From contig JAIDDJ010000027.1 in the NCBI GenBank assembly GCA_029055345.1, positions 58,730-122,729 of the forward strand: a DNA stretch of 64,000 bases, given 5' to 3'. The notes beneath the pieces were generated by a model, which worked only from the letters and a program-made list of their open reading frames with translations, was not told the origin of the DNA and did no database searches. This document shows, piece by piece, positions 37,660 to 47,365 of this stretch. The first letter of the stretch is position 1; every line of letters starts with the position of its first letter. The position numbers and the translations under genes are program-made. The DNA is from Muribaculaceae bacterium. Its GTDB lineage: Bacteria; Bacteroidota; Bacteroidia; Bacteroidales; Muribaculaceae.

Positions 37660-38328
37660 TTACTTTGAGTCAGACAGTTTATTGACGATGATTTCCGACA
37701 ATTTAGTTTTTACGCGGTCCATATTCAACTCATATCCAAGTTCTCGACTCATCGAAGTCACTCCTTTATCCAAGATGCCGCACGGATTAATCATCTTAAA
37801 GGCGTCAAGATCGGTGTTTACGTTAAGCGCAAGTCCGTGCATGGTAATACCGTGACTGATTTTCACCCCAATTGCACAAATTTTCCTCGCTTTTGAGGTT
37901 TTCCAATCAAGCCACACTCCAATCGCTTCATTATTGCTCGAAGACTTTATGCCATATTTAAGCAATAATTCCCGGACACTCTCTTCGAGCAATTCTATGT
38001 AGGCCTTGACACCGAGTTTATGGCGATGAAGATTGATAATGGGATAGACCACTAATTGCCCCGGACCATGAAATGTGATATCCCCTCCCCTCTCAATCCG
38101 TATGCATTCGGCACCCATAGCTTCCAGCCGCTCTCTATCTGCTATAAGATTGGCTTCATTGCCGTGGAACCCGAGAGTATATACCGGCGGATGCTCACAT
38201 AAAATAATGCGTTCCTCCGTGTCCTGCTCGGCAATGAGCTTATTAAAAAGCATCTTCTGCCCTTCCCAGGCTTCTCTGTAGGAAATCAATCCCCAATCAT
38301 CTATCAACGGCATATCGGCACTAATCAA
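37660..38328 (-). CDS. lipB: lipoyl(octanoyl) transferase
   Basis: CEHPPVYTLGFHGNEANL, RGGDITFHGPGQLVVYPI. Confidence 0.95.
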   Translation of the reverse strand: MISADMPLIDDWGLISYREAWEGQKMLFNKLIAEQDTEERIILCEHPPVYTLGFHGNEANLIADRERLEAMGAECIRIERGGDITFHGPGQLVVYPIINLHRHKLGVKAYIELLEESVRELLLKYGIKSSSNNEAIGVWLDWKTSKARKICAIGVKISHGITMHGLALNVNTDLDAFKMINPCGILDKGVTSMSRELGYELNMDRVKTKLSEIIVNKLSDSK

Positions 38329-39200
38329 TGTAAATGCTTTTCGGCATGATAACTGCTTCTTACCATCGGAGCCGACTCTACATGCCGGAAACCTTTCGAA
38401 CGTGCTATCCTGCCATATTCTTCAAATTGCTCGGGTGTGATATAAGCCTTGACTTCATAATGACGGCGCGAAGGCTGAAGGTATTGTCCGATGGTCATGA
38501 CTTCACAGCCGACTCCCCGAAGATCATCCATTGTCTGAATGATTTCTTCGGGAGTCTCTCCAAGACCGAGCATTATCCCTGATTTTGTCCGTATACCTTT
38601 GGAGGCAATATAGCGCAACACGTCAAGAGAACGTTCATAAGTGGCAACACTTCTGACTTCAGGAGTAAGCCGTCTGACAGTCTCCAGATTATGTGATATG
38701 ATTTCAGGACCCTCTGCCACTATCATGTCTATCAGTTCATATCGCCCCTGGAAATCAGGAATAAGCACTTCCATAGTCACCCCCGGACACTTTTCCCGTA
38801 TAGTTCGTATCGCCTTGGCCCAATGCCCTGCCCCCTGGTCGGGAAGATCATCGCGATCAACCGACGTAATTACCACATGGCGCAATCCTAATTCTCGGAT
38901 ACTGTCGGCAATATCCGTGATTTCGTTCTCGTCAAGTGGCTTGGGACGACTTGTCGACACGTTGCAGAAACGACAGTTGCGCGTGCAAATATTTCCGCAT
39001 AGCATAAATGTGGCCGTACCGGCTCCCCAGCATTCAGCTTTATTCGGGCACATGCCGCTCGAGCAAATGGTATGTAAATGGCGATCATTCAGAAGGCCTA
39101 CCACATCTTTTGTCTTGAATCCATGTGGTAATTTCACTTTTAACCATTCCGGCTTACGTCTGAACGAAACCTTCTCTTCCTCCATTTTTTTATTATTCAT
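38325..39200 (-). CDS. lipA: lipoyl synthase (radical SAM)
   Basis: CPNKAECWGAGTATFMLCGNICTRNCRFCNV; VITSVDRDDLPDQGAGHWAKAI. Confidence 0.97.
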   Translation of the reverse strand: MNNKKMEEEKVSFRRKPEWLKVKLPHGFKTKDVVGLLNDRHLHTICSSGMCPNKAECWGAGTATFMLCGNICTRNCRFCNVSTSRPKPLDENEITDIADSIRELGLRHVVITSVDRDDLPDQGAGHWAKAIRTIREKCPGVTMEVLIPDFQGRYELIDMIVAEGPEIISHNLETVRRLTPEVRSVATYERSLDVLRYIASKGIRTKSGIMLGLGETPEEIIQTMDDLRGVGCEVMTIGQYLQPSRRHYEVKAYITPEQFEEYGRIARSKGFRHVESAPMVRSSYHAEKHLH

Positions 39201-39270
39201 AAATATCTACAAATTCCTAAAAATTTCCCTTCCTCCCTCCAAATAGATCCATGCAACCCCCCGATAATCA

Positions 39271-39294
39271 ATATATATATATATATATATATAT
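39271..39294. repeat. (AT)12 dinucleotide microsatellite
   Basis: Twelve AT units between lipA start and holA stop. Confidence 0.95.
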
Positions 39295-39301
39295 TTAGAT
39301 A

Positions 39302-40336
39302 TCAAGTAAATAATTTAAATATCGTCTCCGCGAGCAAATCATATTCATTCATCATCGAACCAATACCTTTCGACTTTGCATCAAATTCCCGGAGATAACG
39401 GATTGCATTCACAGCCTGAGACGGGGAATAGCACCTCAATGCTGAACGCATATTGTTTATCTGTTCGGGTGACTTGAAGCCGAATTGATCCCTAAGTGAG
39501 GTATCTGACTTATCCGCCATATAATGGGCGATGACAAGATTCGAATAGAACGAAAATAGTGTACCCGTAGTGACCGGAGTCGGATTTAATTTCGGACTTT
39601 CGGCGAATCGCTTCACTATCTGAATAGCCTTCGGATAATTCTTTGAACTAATCGCATTCACAAGTTCAAAGTTGTTGAATTCCTTAGAAATTCCTATGTT
39701 TTTCTCTATATCCTCACATGTTATCTTCGAAACCTTTGGTCCGAGGATGGATATAAGCTTATCAATCTCTCCAAATAATTTCGACAATGGAGGTCCTATA
39801 TATTCGGAGAGCATGGCTACTCCTTTTTCTTCAATACTAATTTTGCGTTGCTGAACATATTCTTTAATGAGACCGGTCAACAGATAATTTTTCGGAACAG
39901 GACTCCGGAATACCACGGCATCTGATTCCTTGGCGGCCTTAAGAAGCTTGGATGTCGCATTAAGATTGTCACCTTTGAATACCAGCACGAATACAGTTGA
40001 ATCGTTTGGCCTTGAAACGTAGGGTGCGAACCGCTCAAGCTGACTCTTGGCCTGGTTCATGCTCTGGGCCTCTTTTAAAATCACGAGTTTACGGTCAGCC
40101 ATTACGGGAAACTGCTGTGCGGCTCCAATCACATAGTCTATGTCGGCATCATTTCCGAAGAACATATTGTAATTGAAATCTTTATCTTCCGGGTCAAGAA
40201 AATGGCGTTCGAAACATTCCACTATCAGGTCAATGTAATAAGCCTCCTCGCCCATAAGGATGTATACCGGAGCGCAATCCCTCTTTTTAATGGATTGGAT
40301 AATCTCCCTGTAATTCAAAGTTTCCTTCTTAGCCAT
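39302..40336 (-). CDS. holA: DNA polymerase III subunit delta
   Basis: CAPVYILMGEEAYYIDLIVECFERHFL...DRKLVILKEAQ...YSPSQAVNAIRYLREFDAKSKGI. Confidence 0.88.
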   Translation of the reverse strand: MAKKETLNYREIIQSIKKRDCAPVYILMGEEAYYIDLIVECFERHFLDPEDKDFNYNMFFGNDADIDYVIGAAQQFPVMADRKLVILKEAQSMNQAKSQLERFAPYVSRPNDSTVFVLVFKGDNLNATSKLLKAAKESDAVVFRSPVPKNYLLTGLIKEYVQQRKISIEEKGVAMLSEYIGPPLSKLFGEIDKLISILGPKVSKITCEDIEKNIGISKEFNNFELVNAISSKNYPKAIQIVKRFAESPKLNPTPVTTGTLFSFYSNLVIAHYMADKSDTSLRDQFGFKSPEQINNMRSALRCYSPSQAVNAIRYLREFDAKSKGIGSMMNEYDLLAETIFKLFT

Positions 40337-40381
40337 GTCATGAATTTATTATATTCGCACGTGGTTTTTATGCGCAGAATT

Positions 40382-41305
40382 TTATTGGATATCACCGTAA
40401 TGATTTTGCTTATCCCCGGGAGATTTCATAAGATATGATCCGAAGAAATATATAAAGAATCCACATGTCAGCGCACTCATAATCGCGAACCATATTTGCC
40501 CTGTTGAATACGTACCAATTGATTCGATGTCAACGTTTATCAGACTTCTACCTGACAGCCATGCTGTGACTACAACCACTGAATTGTTCAGAGCATGCAT
40601 AAAGGCCGGAATCCAAATCGATCGGCAATAAGCATACGCGTATCCGAAACAAGCTCCTAACAACATCCTCGGTATAAAGCCGAAAAACTGGAAATGAATC
40701 GCACTGAATATAAAAGCCGATGCCCACACGGCTATATGAATATTGATTCCGCTTGATGACAAAGCCTTCTGAAGACCTCCACGAAAAAGCATTTCCTCGG
40801 AAAAGCCTGTCAGGCACCCTACCACCAATATTCCGGAAACAAGACCCCACCATGAGGTGACACCAAGAATAACAGCCGTGGTCTCCGCAGCCGCATCTTC
40901 CATTTTTCTTAAACCGGCTTCGAGGCCCTTAAAAGCATCCGGCAATGAAATCCCTGCATTCCATTCGATAACGGCATTCAAGGCCGGAGTGAACAGAAAC
41001 ATGATTATGACCGCCCCCACATACTGACGCAATGCTGTCCCTTCGCTGATTCCGAGATACCGGCCGCTGTCGGATGCGCAAAGGAATGACACGAGCCACG
41101 AAGGTACGATAAATGCAAGTAATGACTGCACGATCGAACCCGACAAGAAAGCATTGCGAGCTGACAATCCGGATGATTGAATCACAGATGATATAAATCC
41201 GGTGATGATCAACATAACCACGAATGTGCAGAATAATATCGTAAGTTTATTGGAAAGAGTCGGTCTCACCAATTCGCGATAATTCATTTTTTCTGCATTA
41301 TTCAT
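40382..41305 (-). CDS. CPBP family intramembrane metalloprotease
   Basis: FSEEMLFRGGLQKAL (EExxxR) and FSAIHFQFFGFIPRMLLGACFGY; MHALNNS. Confidence 0.9.
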   Translation of the reverse strand: MNNAEKMNYRELVRPTLSNKLTILFCTFVVMLIITGFISSVIQSSGLSARNAFLSGSIVQSLLAFIVPSWLVSFLCASDSGRYLGISEGTALRQYVGAVIIMFLFTPALNAVIEWNAGISLPDAFKGLEAGLRKMEDAAAETTAVILGVTSWWGLVSGILVVGCLTGFSEEMLFRGGLQKALSSSGINIHIAVWASAFIFSAIHFQFFGFIPRMLLGACFGYAYAYCRSIWIPAFMHALNNSVVVVTAWLSGRSLINVDIESIGTYSTGQIWFAIMSALTCGFFIYFFGSYLMKSPGDKQNHYGDIQ

Positions 41306-41436
41306 AATTTGTATTCAGTTGTGCATGACGGGCAATATAACACACTTCCAACAAATCCGGGATGTGCTGCCGGCATTTCCGAATACAAAATTAGATAAAA
41401 TTTAAATATAAAAAAGGAATAGAAGAATAAAAATAA

Positions 41437-41467
41437 TTGGGATTATACGAAAAAATAGTTAACTTTG
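41437..41467 (+). promoter_or_regulatory. probable promoter of the mre cluster
   Basis: TTGG-N19-TAACTTTG upstream of the ATG at 41520. Confidence 0.45.
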
Positions 41468-41519
41468 CAACTTGAATCGGAAACCGGTAGAGGTTTTTGA
41501 AAAAATTTTTTACAGGACA

Positions 41520-42539
41520 ATGGGACTTTTTTCATTTACACAGGAAATTGCGATGGACTTGGGCACGGCCAACTCCATTATCATTCATAATGACAAGATA
41601 GTGGTCGACGAGCCGAGCGTCGTGGCCATTGAAAATAAGACTGACAAGCTGCTGGCCGTTGGAACGATGGCCCACCAGATGGAGGGAAAAGAACCTCCCG
41701 GCATCCGGACCATTCGTCCGCTGCGCGATGGTGTGATCGCCGACTTCAACGCAGCCGAGCAGATGATTCGCGGCATGGTGAAGATGGTCAATTCCCGTCG
41801 CCGGTGGTTTACTCCGTCATTGAGAATGGTGGTTTGCATCCCTTCAGGCTCGACTGAAGTGGAGATTCGTGCGGTGCGCGACTCAAGCGAGCACGCAGGC
41901 GGCCGCGACGTATATATGATTTATGAGCCGATGGCAGCCGCTCTCGGTATTGGCCTTGATGTGGAGGCCCCGGATGGAAACATGATCGTGGACATAGGCG
42001 GTGGGTCAACCGAAATCGCAGTCATATCTCTTGGCGGAATTGTCAGCAACAAGAGTATCCGTATTGCAGGCAACGATCTTACAGCTGATATTCAGGAGCA
42101 TATGGGTCGCGTGCATAATCTCAAAGTCGGCACCACTATGGCTGAACAGATCAAAATCAATGTAGGCTCCGCTCTTCCTGTGCTGGAAGATGCTCCCGAA
42201 CCATATATTGTTACCGGACCTAACAGAATGACCTCGCTCCCGATGGAGGTGCCTGTGACTTACGAGGAGATTTCTCACTGTATCGACAAGACCATCACAA
42301 AGATGGAGAATGCTATTCTGGCAGCGCTCGAGCAGACTCCTCCAGAACTCTATGCCGATATCGTCCACAACGGTATCTATCTGGCAGGCGGCGGCGCGCT
42401 CCTAAGAGGTCTTGCAAAACGTCTTACCGACAAAATCCGGATCGAATTCAAAGTAGCCGACGATCCATTGCACGCAGTAGCAAAGGGCACCGGTGTGGCT
42501 CTCAAAAATATCAATCGCTTCTCTTTCCTTATCCGCTGA
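41520..42539 (+). CDS. mreB: rod shape-determining protein MreB
   Basis: MGLFSFTQEIAMDLGTANSIIIHNDKIVVDEPSVVAIE; IVDIGGGSTEIAVISLGGIV. Confidence 0.96.
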   Translation: MGLFSFTQEIAMDLGTANSIIIHNDKIVVDEPSVVAIENKTDKLLAVGTMAHQMEGKEPPGIRTIRPLRDGVIADFNAAEQMIRGMVKMVNSRRRWFTPSLRMVVCIPSGSTEVEIRAVRDSSEHAGGRDVYMIYEPMAAALGIGLDVEAPDGNMIVDIGGGSTEIAVISLGGIVSNKSIRIAGNDLTADIQEHMGRVHNLKVGTTMAEQIKINVGSALPVLEDAPEPYIVTGPNRMTSLPMEVPVTYEEISHCIDKTITKMENAILAALEQTPPELYADIVHNGIYLAGGGALLRGLAKRLTDKIRIEFKVADDPLHAVAKGTGVALKNINRFSFLIR

Positions 42540-42570
42540 TATCTCTTAGAGAAACGAAGCCTGATTTCTT

Positions 42571-42597
42571 CACCCGGACGCATTGACCGTTCGGGTG
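42571..42597 (+). other. stem-loop between mreB and mreC
   Basis: CACCCGGACG-CATTGAC-CGTTCGGGTG (one G-U pair). Confidence 0.6.
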
Positions 42598-42651
42598 ATT
42601 ATTCCACAAATGCGCCTGACAACGCAGGCCACTCTTTGCTGACGATAGGGC

Positions 42652-43497
42652 ATGAGGAATATTATAGATTTCATCCTTAAATACTCAAAGTGGTTTGTCT
42701 TCACATTATATGTGTTGATAAGCTGCTTTCTGCTTGTAAGTCATAACCGTTATCAGCAATCCGTCTATTTCTCTTCTGCCAATGTGGTATCGGGCAATAT
42801 CTATGATGCCTGGTCGCAAGTGACGGGATACTTTCATCTCAAATCAATCAACGAAAGCCTTCAGGCATCCAATGCCGACCTTCAGAATCAGGTGTTTAAC
42901 CTTAAGACCCAGATTGCGGAGCTTGAGGCACGCCTTGGCGATACGGTCTCTCGGGATTCCGAGAGCGATCGGTTTGATTTTATCTCTGCATCTGTCGTGA
43001 ATAACAATACGCGCCATCCGCGTAACTATTTCACTCTCAACCGTGGCTCGCGCGATGGTGTGCAACCCGGAATGGGCGTAGTTGACCAGAATGGTGTAGT
43101 CGGAATTGTCAATGTGGCCGGCCCTCATATGTCGCGTGTGATTTCTCTGCTGAATGAAACCCAGCACTTCTCCGTGAAAATTAAAGGCACATCTTTCATC
43201 GGTTCAATGGTATGGAAGGGAAGTGATGCATCTGTGGGATATGTAGAGGAGATTCCGCGCCATGCCCGCTATTCGATCGGTGACACTATCGTTACGAGCG
43301 GCTATTCCACAACTTTCCCTGAGGGAATCCCCGTTGGCGTGATTCTGAACAGGGTCAGAAGTCAGGATGACAGTTTCTTCACCTTTAAAGTGAGACTGAC
43401 TTCAGATTTCAACGCGCTTAGCGCTGTGCGCGTAATCAAGGACATCTATAAGAATGAAATAGATTCGCTCGCAAACTTTGATATTCCCGCTCCCTGA
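42652..43497 (+). CDS. mreC: rod shape-determining protein MreC
   Basis: N-terminal TM, coiled coil, NYFTLNRGSRDGVQPGMGVVDQNGVVGIV. Confidence 0.95.
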   Translation: MRNIIDFILKYSKWFVFTLYVLISCFLLVSHNRYQQSVYFSSANVVSGNIYDAWSQVTGYFHLKSINESLQASNADLQNQVFNLKTQIAELEARLGDTVSRDSESDRFDFISASVVNNNTRHPRNYFTLNRGSRDGVQPGMGVVDQNGVVGIVNVAGPHMSRVISLLNETQHFSVKIKGTSFIGSMVWKGSDASVGYVEEIPRHARYSIGDTIVTSGYSTTFPEGIPVGVILNRVRSQDDSFFTFKVRLTSDFNALSAVRVIKDIYKNEIDSLANFDIPAP

Positions 43498-43522
43498 TGC
43501 GGAAGTCTACTCCTCAAATAAT

Positions 43523-44068
43523 ATGTTTCGATTAATTTCCAGATGGATGGATAATACATATGTATACAACGTGCTGATATTGGCATGCCTGATATTGGTG
43601 CAGGTGCTTGTGTGCAATCAGATTGTGCTGTTCAATGTGGCGATGGCATTCATATTCATATATGTGATAATCCGGCTGCCGATGGACTTGTCTCCCAATT
43701 GGTTGCTCACCTGGGCTTTCCTGTCGGGACTGCTTGTGGATATCTTTAGTGATACCCCCGGAGTCAATTCGCTTGCATGCACCCTTTTGGCCATGTTGAA
43801 GCGTCCGATGCTTTTCGCTTATGTCCCCAAGGACGACCGCACCAAGAACATCAGTCCGTCGCTTGCCACGCTTGGTTTCTCGGTCTATGGCAAGTATCTC
43901 TTTTCTATGACTCTTGTCTACTGTCTTCTTGTATTCTCTATAGAATATTTTAACTTTGCCGACGTTAAAGAAATAGCGATAATGTCGGCTACAAGCGCCG
44001 CATTCACTTTCCTAATTCTACTTGGTGTTGACAGTTTAATTGTGCCGCATCGTGAGAAAAGATTATAA
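43523..44068 (+). CDS. mreD: rod shape-determining protein MreD
   Basis: Small multi-TM protein between mreC and mrdA; LTWAFLSGLLVDIFSDTPGVNSLACTLLAML. Confidence 0.9.
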   Translation: MFRLISRWMDNTYVYNVLILACLILVQVLVCNQIVLFNVAMAFIFIYVIIRLPMDLSPNWLLTWAFLSGLLVDIFSDTPGVNSLACTLLAMLKRPMLFAYVPKDDRTKNISPSLATLGFSVYGKYLFSMTLVYCLLVFSIEYFNFADVKEIAIMSATSAAFTFLILLGVDSLIVPHREKRL

Positions 44069-45902
44069 GTTAGAAAAAAGAAAATACGTTATTGGCGGCT
44101 TCATCACTCTGATTGTGATCATCTATGTGGTGAGGCTTTTCGGCTTGCAGATTGGTGATGTGAAATATAAGGAGAGCGCCGACAGCAACGCTTTCCTCCG
44201 CAGAGTGATATATCCGGCCCGTGGTCTCGTCTATGACCGCAATGATAAGCTGGTGGTTTTCAACAAGCCGGCTTATGATGTCATGCTCATTCCGAAAGAT
44301 GTGGGTGAGTTCGACACCACGATGATTTGCTCGGCACTCAGCATAACAAAAGAGCAGCTTCTCGAAAGATGGCGTGATATGAAGGATACTCGTAAGAATC
44401 CGGGCTATTCGGCTTATACGCCTCAGAAACTGATTTCTCATCTCTCGCAGGAAGATTACGGGAAACTGCAGGAAAAGCTTTATCTTCTGCCGGGTTTTTT
44501 TATTCAGAAGCGAACCGTGAGGGAATACGGATACCACACCGGCGCGAACATCCTCGGTAATATCCGCGAAGTCAACACAGGTGATATGGACAAAGACCAT
44601 TATTATCGCCGTGGTGACTATACGGGAGACCTTGGAATCGAGAAGAGTTATGAGAAAGCCCTGCGGGGTATCAAGGGGGTTGAAATCCTCATGAAGGACG
44701 CTTACGGGCGCATAAAGGGTAAATATGAAAACGGAGTGCACGATGTGGCGCCCGTGTCAGGAAAGAATCTAAAGCTCTCGATTGACATTGAGCTGCAGGA
44801 ATACGGAGAGAGCCTTATGCGCGGTAAGGTCGGAGCCATCGTGGCCATTGAGCCGGCTACCGGTGAGATTCTCGCTTTGGTTACTTCTCCTAATTATGAT
44901 CCTTCGCTACTTGTGGGTCGTGAGCGAGGTAAAAACTATGCCAAGCTTTCGTCTGACCCCGCTCACCCGCTCTACGACCGCGCCATTCAGGCCGGATATC
45001 CTCCAGGTTCGACTTTCAAACCGACACAGGGTCTTATCTTTCTGCAGGAAGGAGTGATAGACCTGAACACTATGTATCCCTGTTATCACGGATATATCAA
45101 CGGATTGCGTGTCGGTTGTCACGGCCACGGCTCGCCAATCGCCCTCAAACCTGCCCTCCAGACCTCTTGCAACGCATATTTCTGCTGGGGATTCAAGAAT
45201 ATGATGGACAAGAAAGGCACGAAGACCAAGGATCAGTTCGAGAAATGGAAAAATTACATGGTAGAGATGGGGTACGGTTATCCACTCGGAATTGACCTTC
45301 CCCATGAAGGCCGCGGCTTCATCCCGAATAATGATTTCTATAGCAAATCATTCCGAGGAGCCAACTGGACCGCCAATTCCGTTATTTCGATCTCCATTGG
45401 ACAGGGCGAGATTCTCGCCACCCCGCTTCAGATAGCCAATCTTGGAGCAACCATAGCCAACCGGGGATGGTTCATCACCCCGCACGTGGTCAAAGAGATT
45501 TCCGACAGCACTATCGACAAGAAATATCTTGAGAAACGTGCCCCCCATATCAAGCGCGAGCATTATGAAGCAGTAGCCGAAGGCATGCGGATGGCTGTGT
45601 TGGGAGGAACCTGCCGCACTGCTAATCTTCCGGATGTAGAGGTGTGCGGGAAAACCGGTACGGCTCAGAATCCCCATGGTCGCGACCACTCGGTTTTCAT
45701 GGGTTTCGCACCTTATCATAATCCAAAGATCGCAGTTGCGGTTTATGTCGAGAATGCAGGCTTCGGAGCTACATTCGGGGTCCCTATAGGCTCGCTGATT
45801 ATTGAGAAATATCTCAAGGGGGAAATCAGCAGCTCCCGGAAGCATATTGAAGAAAGAATGTTGAACACAAGTACAATAATCGGCAGTGGCGTCAAAAAGT
45901 AA
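44052..45902 (+). CDS. mrdA: penicillin-binding protein 2
   Basis: PARGLVYDRNDKLVVFNKPAYDV; AGYPPGSTFKPTQGLIFL (SxxK); CGKTGTAQNPHGRDHSVFMGFAPY. Start probably GTG 44052 rather than TTG 44040. Confidence 0.94.
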   Translation: MRKDYKLEKRKYVIGGFITLIVIIYVVRLFGLQIGDVKYKESADSNAFLRRVIYPARGLVYDRNDKLVVFNKPAYDVMLIPKDVGEFDTTMICSALSITKEQLLERWRDMKDTRKNPGYSAYTPQKLISHLSQEDYGKLQEKLYLLPGFFIQKRTVREYGYHTGANILGNIREVNTGDMDKDHYYRRGDYTGDLGIEKSYEKALRGIKGVEILMKDAYGRIKGKYENGVHDVAPVSGKNLKLSIDIELQEYGESLMRGKVGAIVAIEPATGEILALVTSPNYDPSLLVGRERGKNYAKLSSDPAHPLYDRAIQAGYPPGSTFKPTQGLIFLQEGVIDLNTMYPCYHGYINGLRVGCHGHGSPIALKPALQTSCNAYFCWGFKNMMDKKGTKTKDQFEKWKNYMVEMGYGYPLGIDLPHEGRGFIPNNDFYSKSFRGANWTANSVISISIGQGEILATPLQIANLGATIANRGWFITPHVVKEISDSTIDKKYLEKRAPHIKREHYEAVAEGMRMAVLGGTCRTANLPDVEVCGKTGTAQNPHGRDHSVFMGFAPYHNPKIAVAVYVENAGFGATFGVPIGSLIIEKYLKGEISSSRKHIEERMLNTSTIIGSGVKK

Positions 45903-47355
45903 TGATGCCGGTATCTCGGCATTCAAATCAATAGATTGGATTACGATCCTTCTCTATCTCGTGCTGGTAGCCTTCGGCGCTGTCAGCATTTACGCCGCAA
46001 GCTATGACTTCGACAACGCAAGCCTGTTTGACTTTAATGAATTCTCGGGTAAACAGATAATGTGGATAGGACTTTCAATCCTCCTCGGTGCCGGAATAAT
46101 GCTTACCGATTACAGGATTTACAAGACCTACGCCTACCCTATCTACATTGTCGTACTTCTCGTCCTTCTGGTGACAATATTCATTGCACCCGACACTAAA
46201 GGCTCCCACTCCTGGCTAAAATTCGGTCCGGTCAGTCTGCAACCGGCGGAATTCGGTAAATTTGCAACGGCACTTGCTCTGGCAAAATTATTTGACTCCT
46301 ACAATTTCGTTCTCAACGCACGACTGAGCAACTATTTTCAGGCCCTTATCATTATTTTCCTCCCTATCATTCTTATTTTGATGCAGCGGGAGACCGGTAG
46401 CGCGCTCGTCTACATTTCTTTCATATTCGTGTTGTATCGTGAGGGTATGAGCGGGCTTGTGCTCTTTTCGGTGCTTTGTGCAGTTACATTTTTCGTCGTG
46501 GCCGTAAAATTCGCCGAACCATTGATTTTGGGACTTCCGGCCGGCGAATTTACCGTTTTCGTGATAATCATGCTCGTATATGCCTTGATGCTGCTGTTTT
46601 ATTGCAACGACATAATTGTGGCAAGAAATGTGATTTATGGATTCGCCGGGTCAGGGGTCATCGTCACAATTCTGGCCCTTTGCGGCGTCAATGTCAATGG
46701 ATTGTGGTATTTCATCGTAATGTTGGCCGCCGGAATCATCTACACTGCCCTGGCGATGTTTCATCATCGCATTGGAAAGTATCTTATCTCCATCGGCTTT
46801 GTTATCACATCCGTATTATTTCTCTTCTCGGTAAATTACGTCTTCGGCAACATACTCGAACCCCACCAGCAGATGCGAATTAAGGTTGCATTAGGCATCG
46901 AGGAGAACCTTCAGGGAGCCGGATACAATGTAAACCAATCAAAAATTGCAATCGGCTCGGGAGGATTAGTCGGGAAAGGCTTCCTGAACGGCACCCAGAC
47001 CAAACTTAAATATGTCCCGGAGCAACACACCGACTTTATATTCTGCACGATTGGAGAAGAGGAAGGCTTTATTGGTTCTACGGCAGTGCTTGTGCTGTTC
47101 CTCGCGCTCATATTGCGTCTTATCCATATCGCAGAACGTCAGCGGACCGCTTTTGAAAGAGTCTATGCCTACTGCGTTGTGTCGATTTTGATTTTTCATC
47201 TCGGAATCAACGTGGGTATGGTAATCGGCTTATGCCCGGTCATAGGCATTCCCCTCCCCTTCTTCAGCTATGGAGGATCCTCTCTCTGGGGATTTACTAT
47301 ATTATTGTTCATATTGCTACGTCTTGACGCTTCGCGTAAAGAACGTATGGATTAA
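45886..47355 (+). CDS. rodA: rod shape-determining protein RodA (SEDS glycosyltransferase)
   Basis: DTKGSHSWLKFGPVSLQPAEFGKFATALALAK; GIPLPFFSYGGSSLWG. GTG start overlaps mrdA by 17 bp. Confidence 0.95.
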   Translation: MASKSNDAGISAFKSIDWITILLYLVLVAFGAVSIYAASYDFDNASLFDFNEFSGKQIMWIGLSILLGAGIMLTDYRIYKTYAYPIYIVVLLVLLVTIFIAPDTKGSHSWLKFGPVSLQPAEFGKFATALALAKLFDSYNFVLNARLSNYFQALIIIFLPIILILMQRETGSALVYISFIFVLYREGMSGLVLFSVLCAVTFFVVAVKFAEPLILGLPAGEFTVFVIIMLVYALMLLFYCNDIIVARNVIYGFAGSGVIVTILALCGVNVNGLWYFIVMLAAGIIYTALAMFHHRIGKYLISIGFVITSVLFLFSVNYVFGNILEPHQQMRIKVALGIEENLQGAGYNVNQSKIAIGSGGLVGKGFLNGTQTKLKYVPEQHTDFIFCTIGEEEGFIGSTAVLVLFLALILRLIHIAERQRTAFERVYAYCVVSILIFHLGINVGMVIGLCPVIGIPLPFFSYGGSSLWGFTILLFILLRLDASRKERMD

Positions 47356-47365
47356 CAGCCTGATA

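Noticed and set aside
38641-39246. 201-aa plus-strand ORF opposite lipA
   Set aside because: Antisense shadow of lipA; Ser/Arg-rich composition typical of reverse-frame ORFs.
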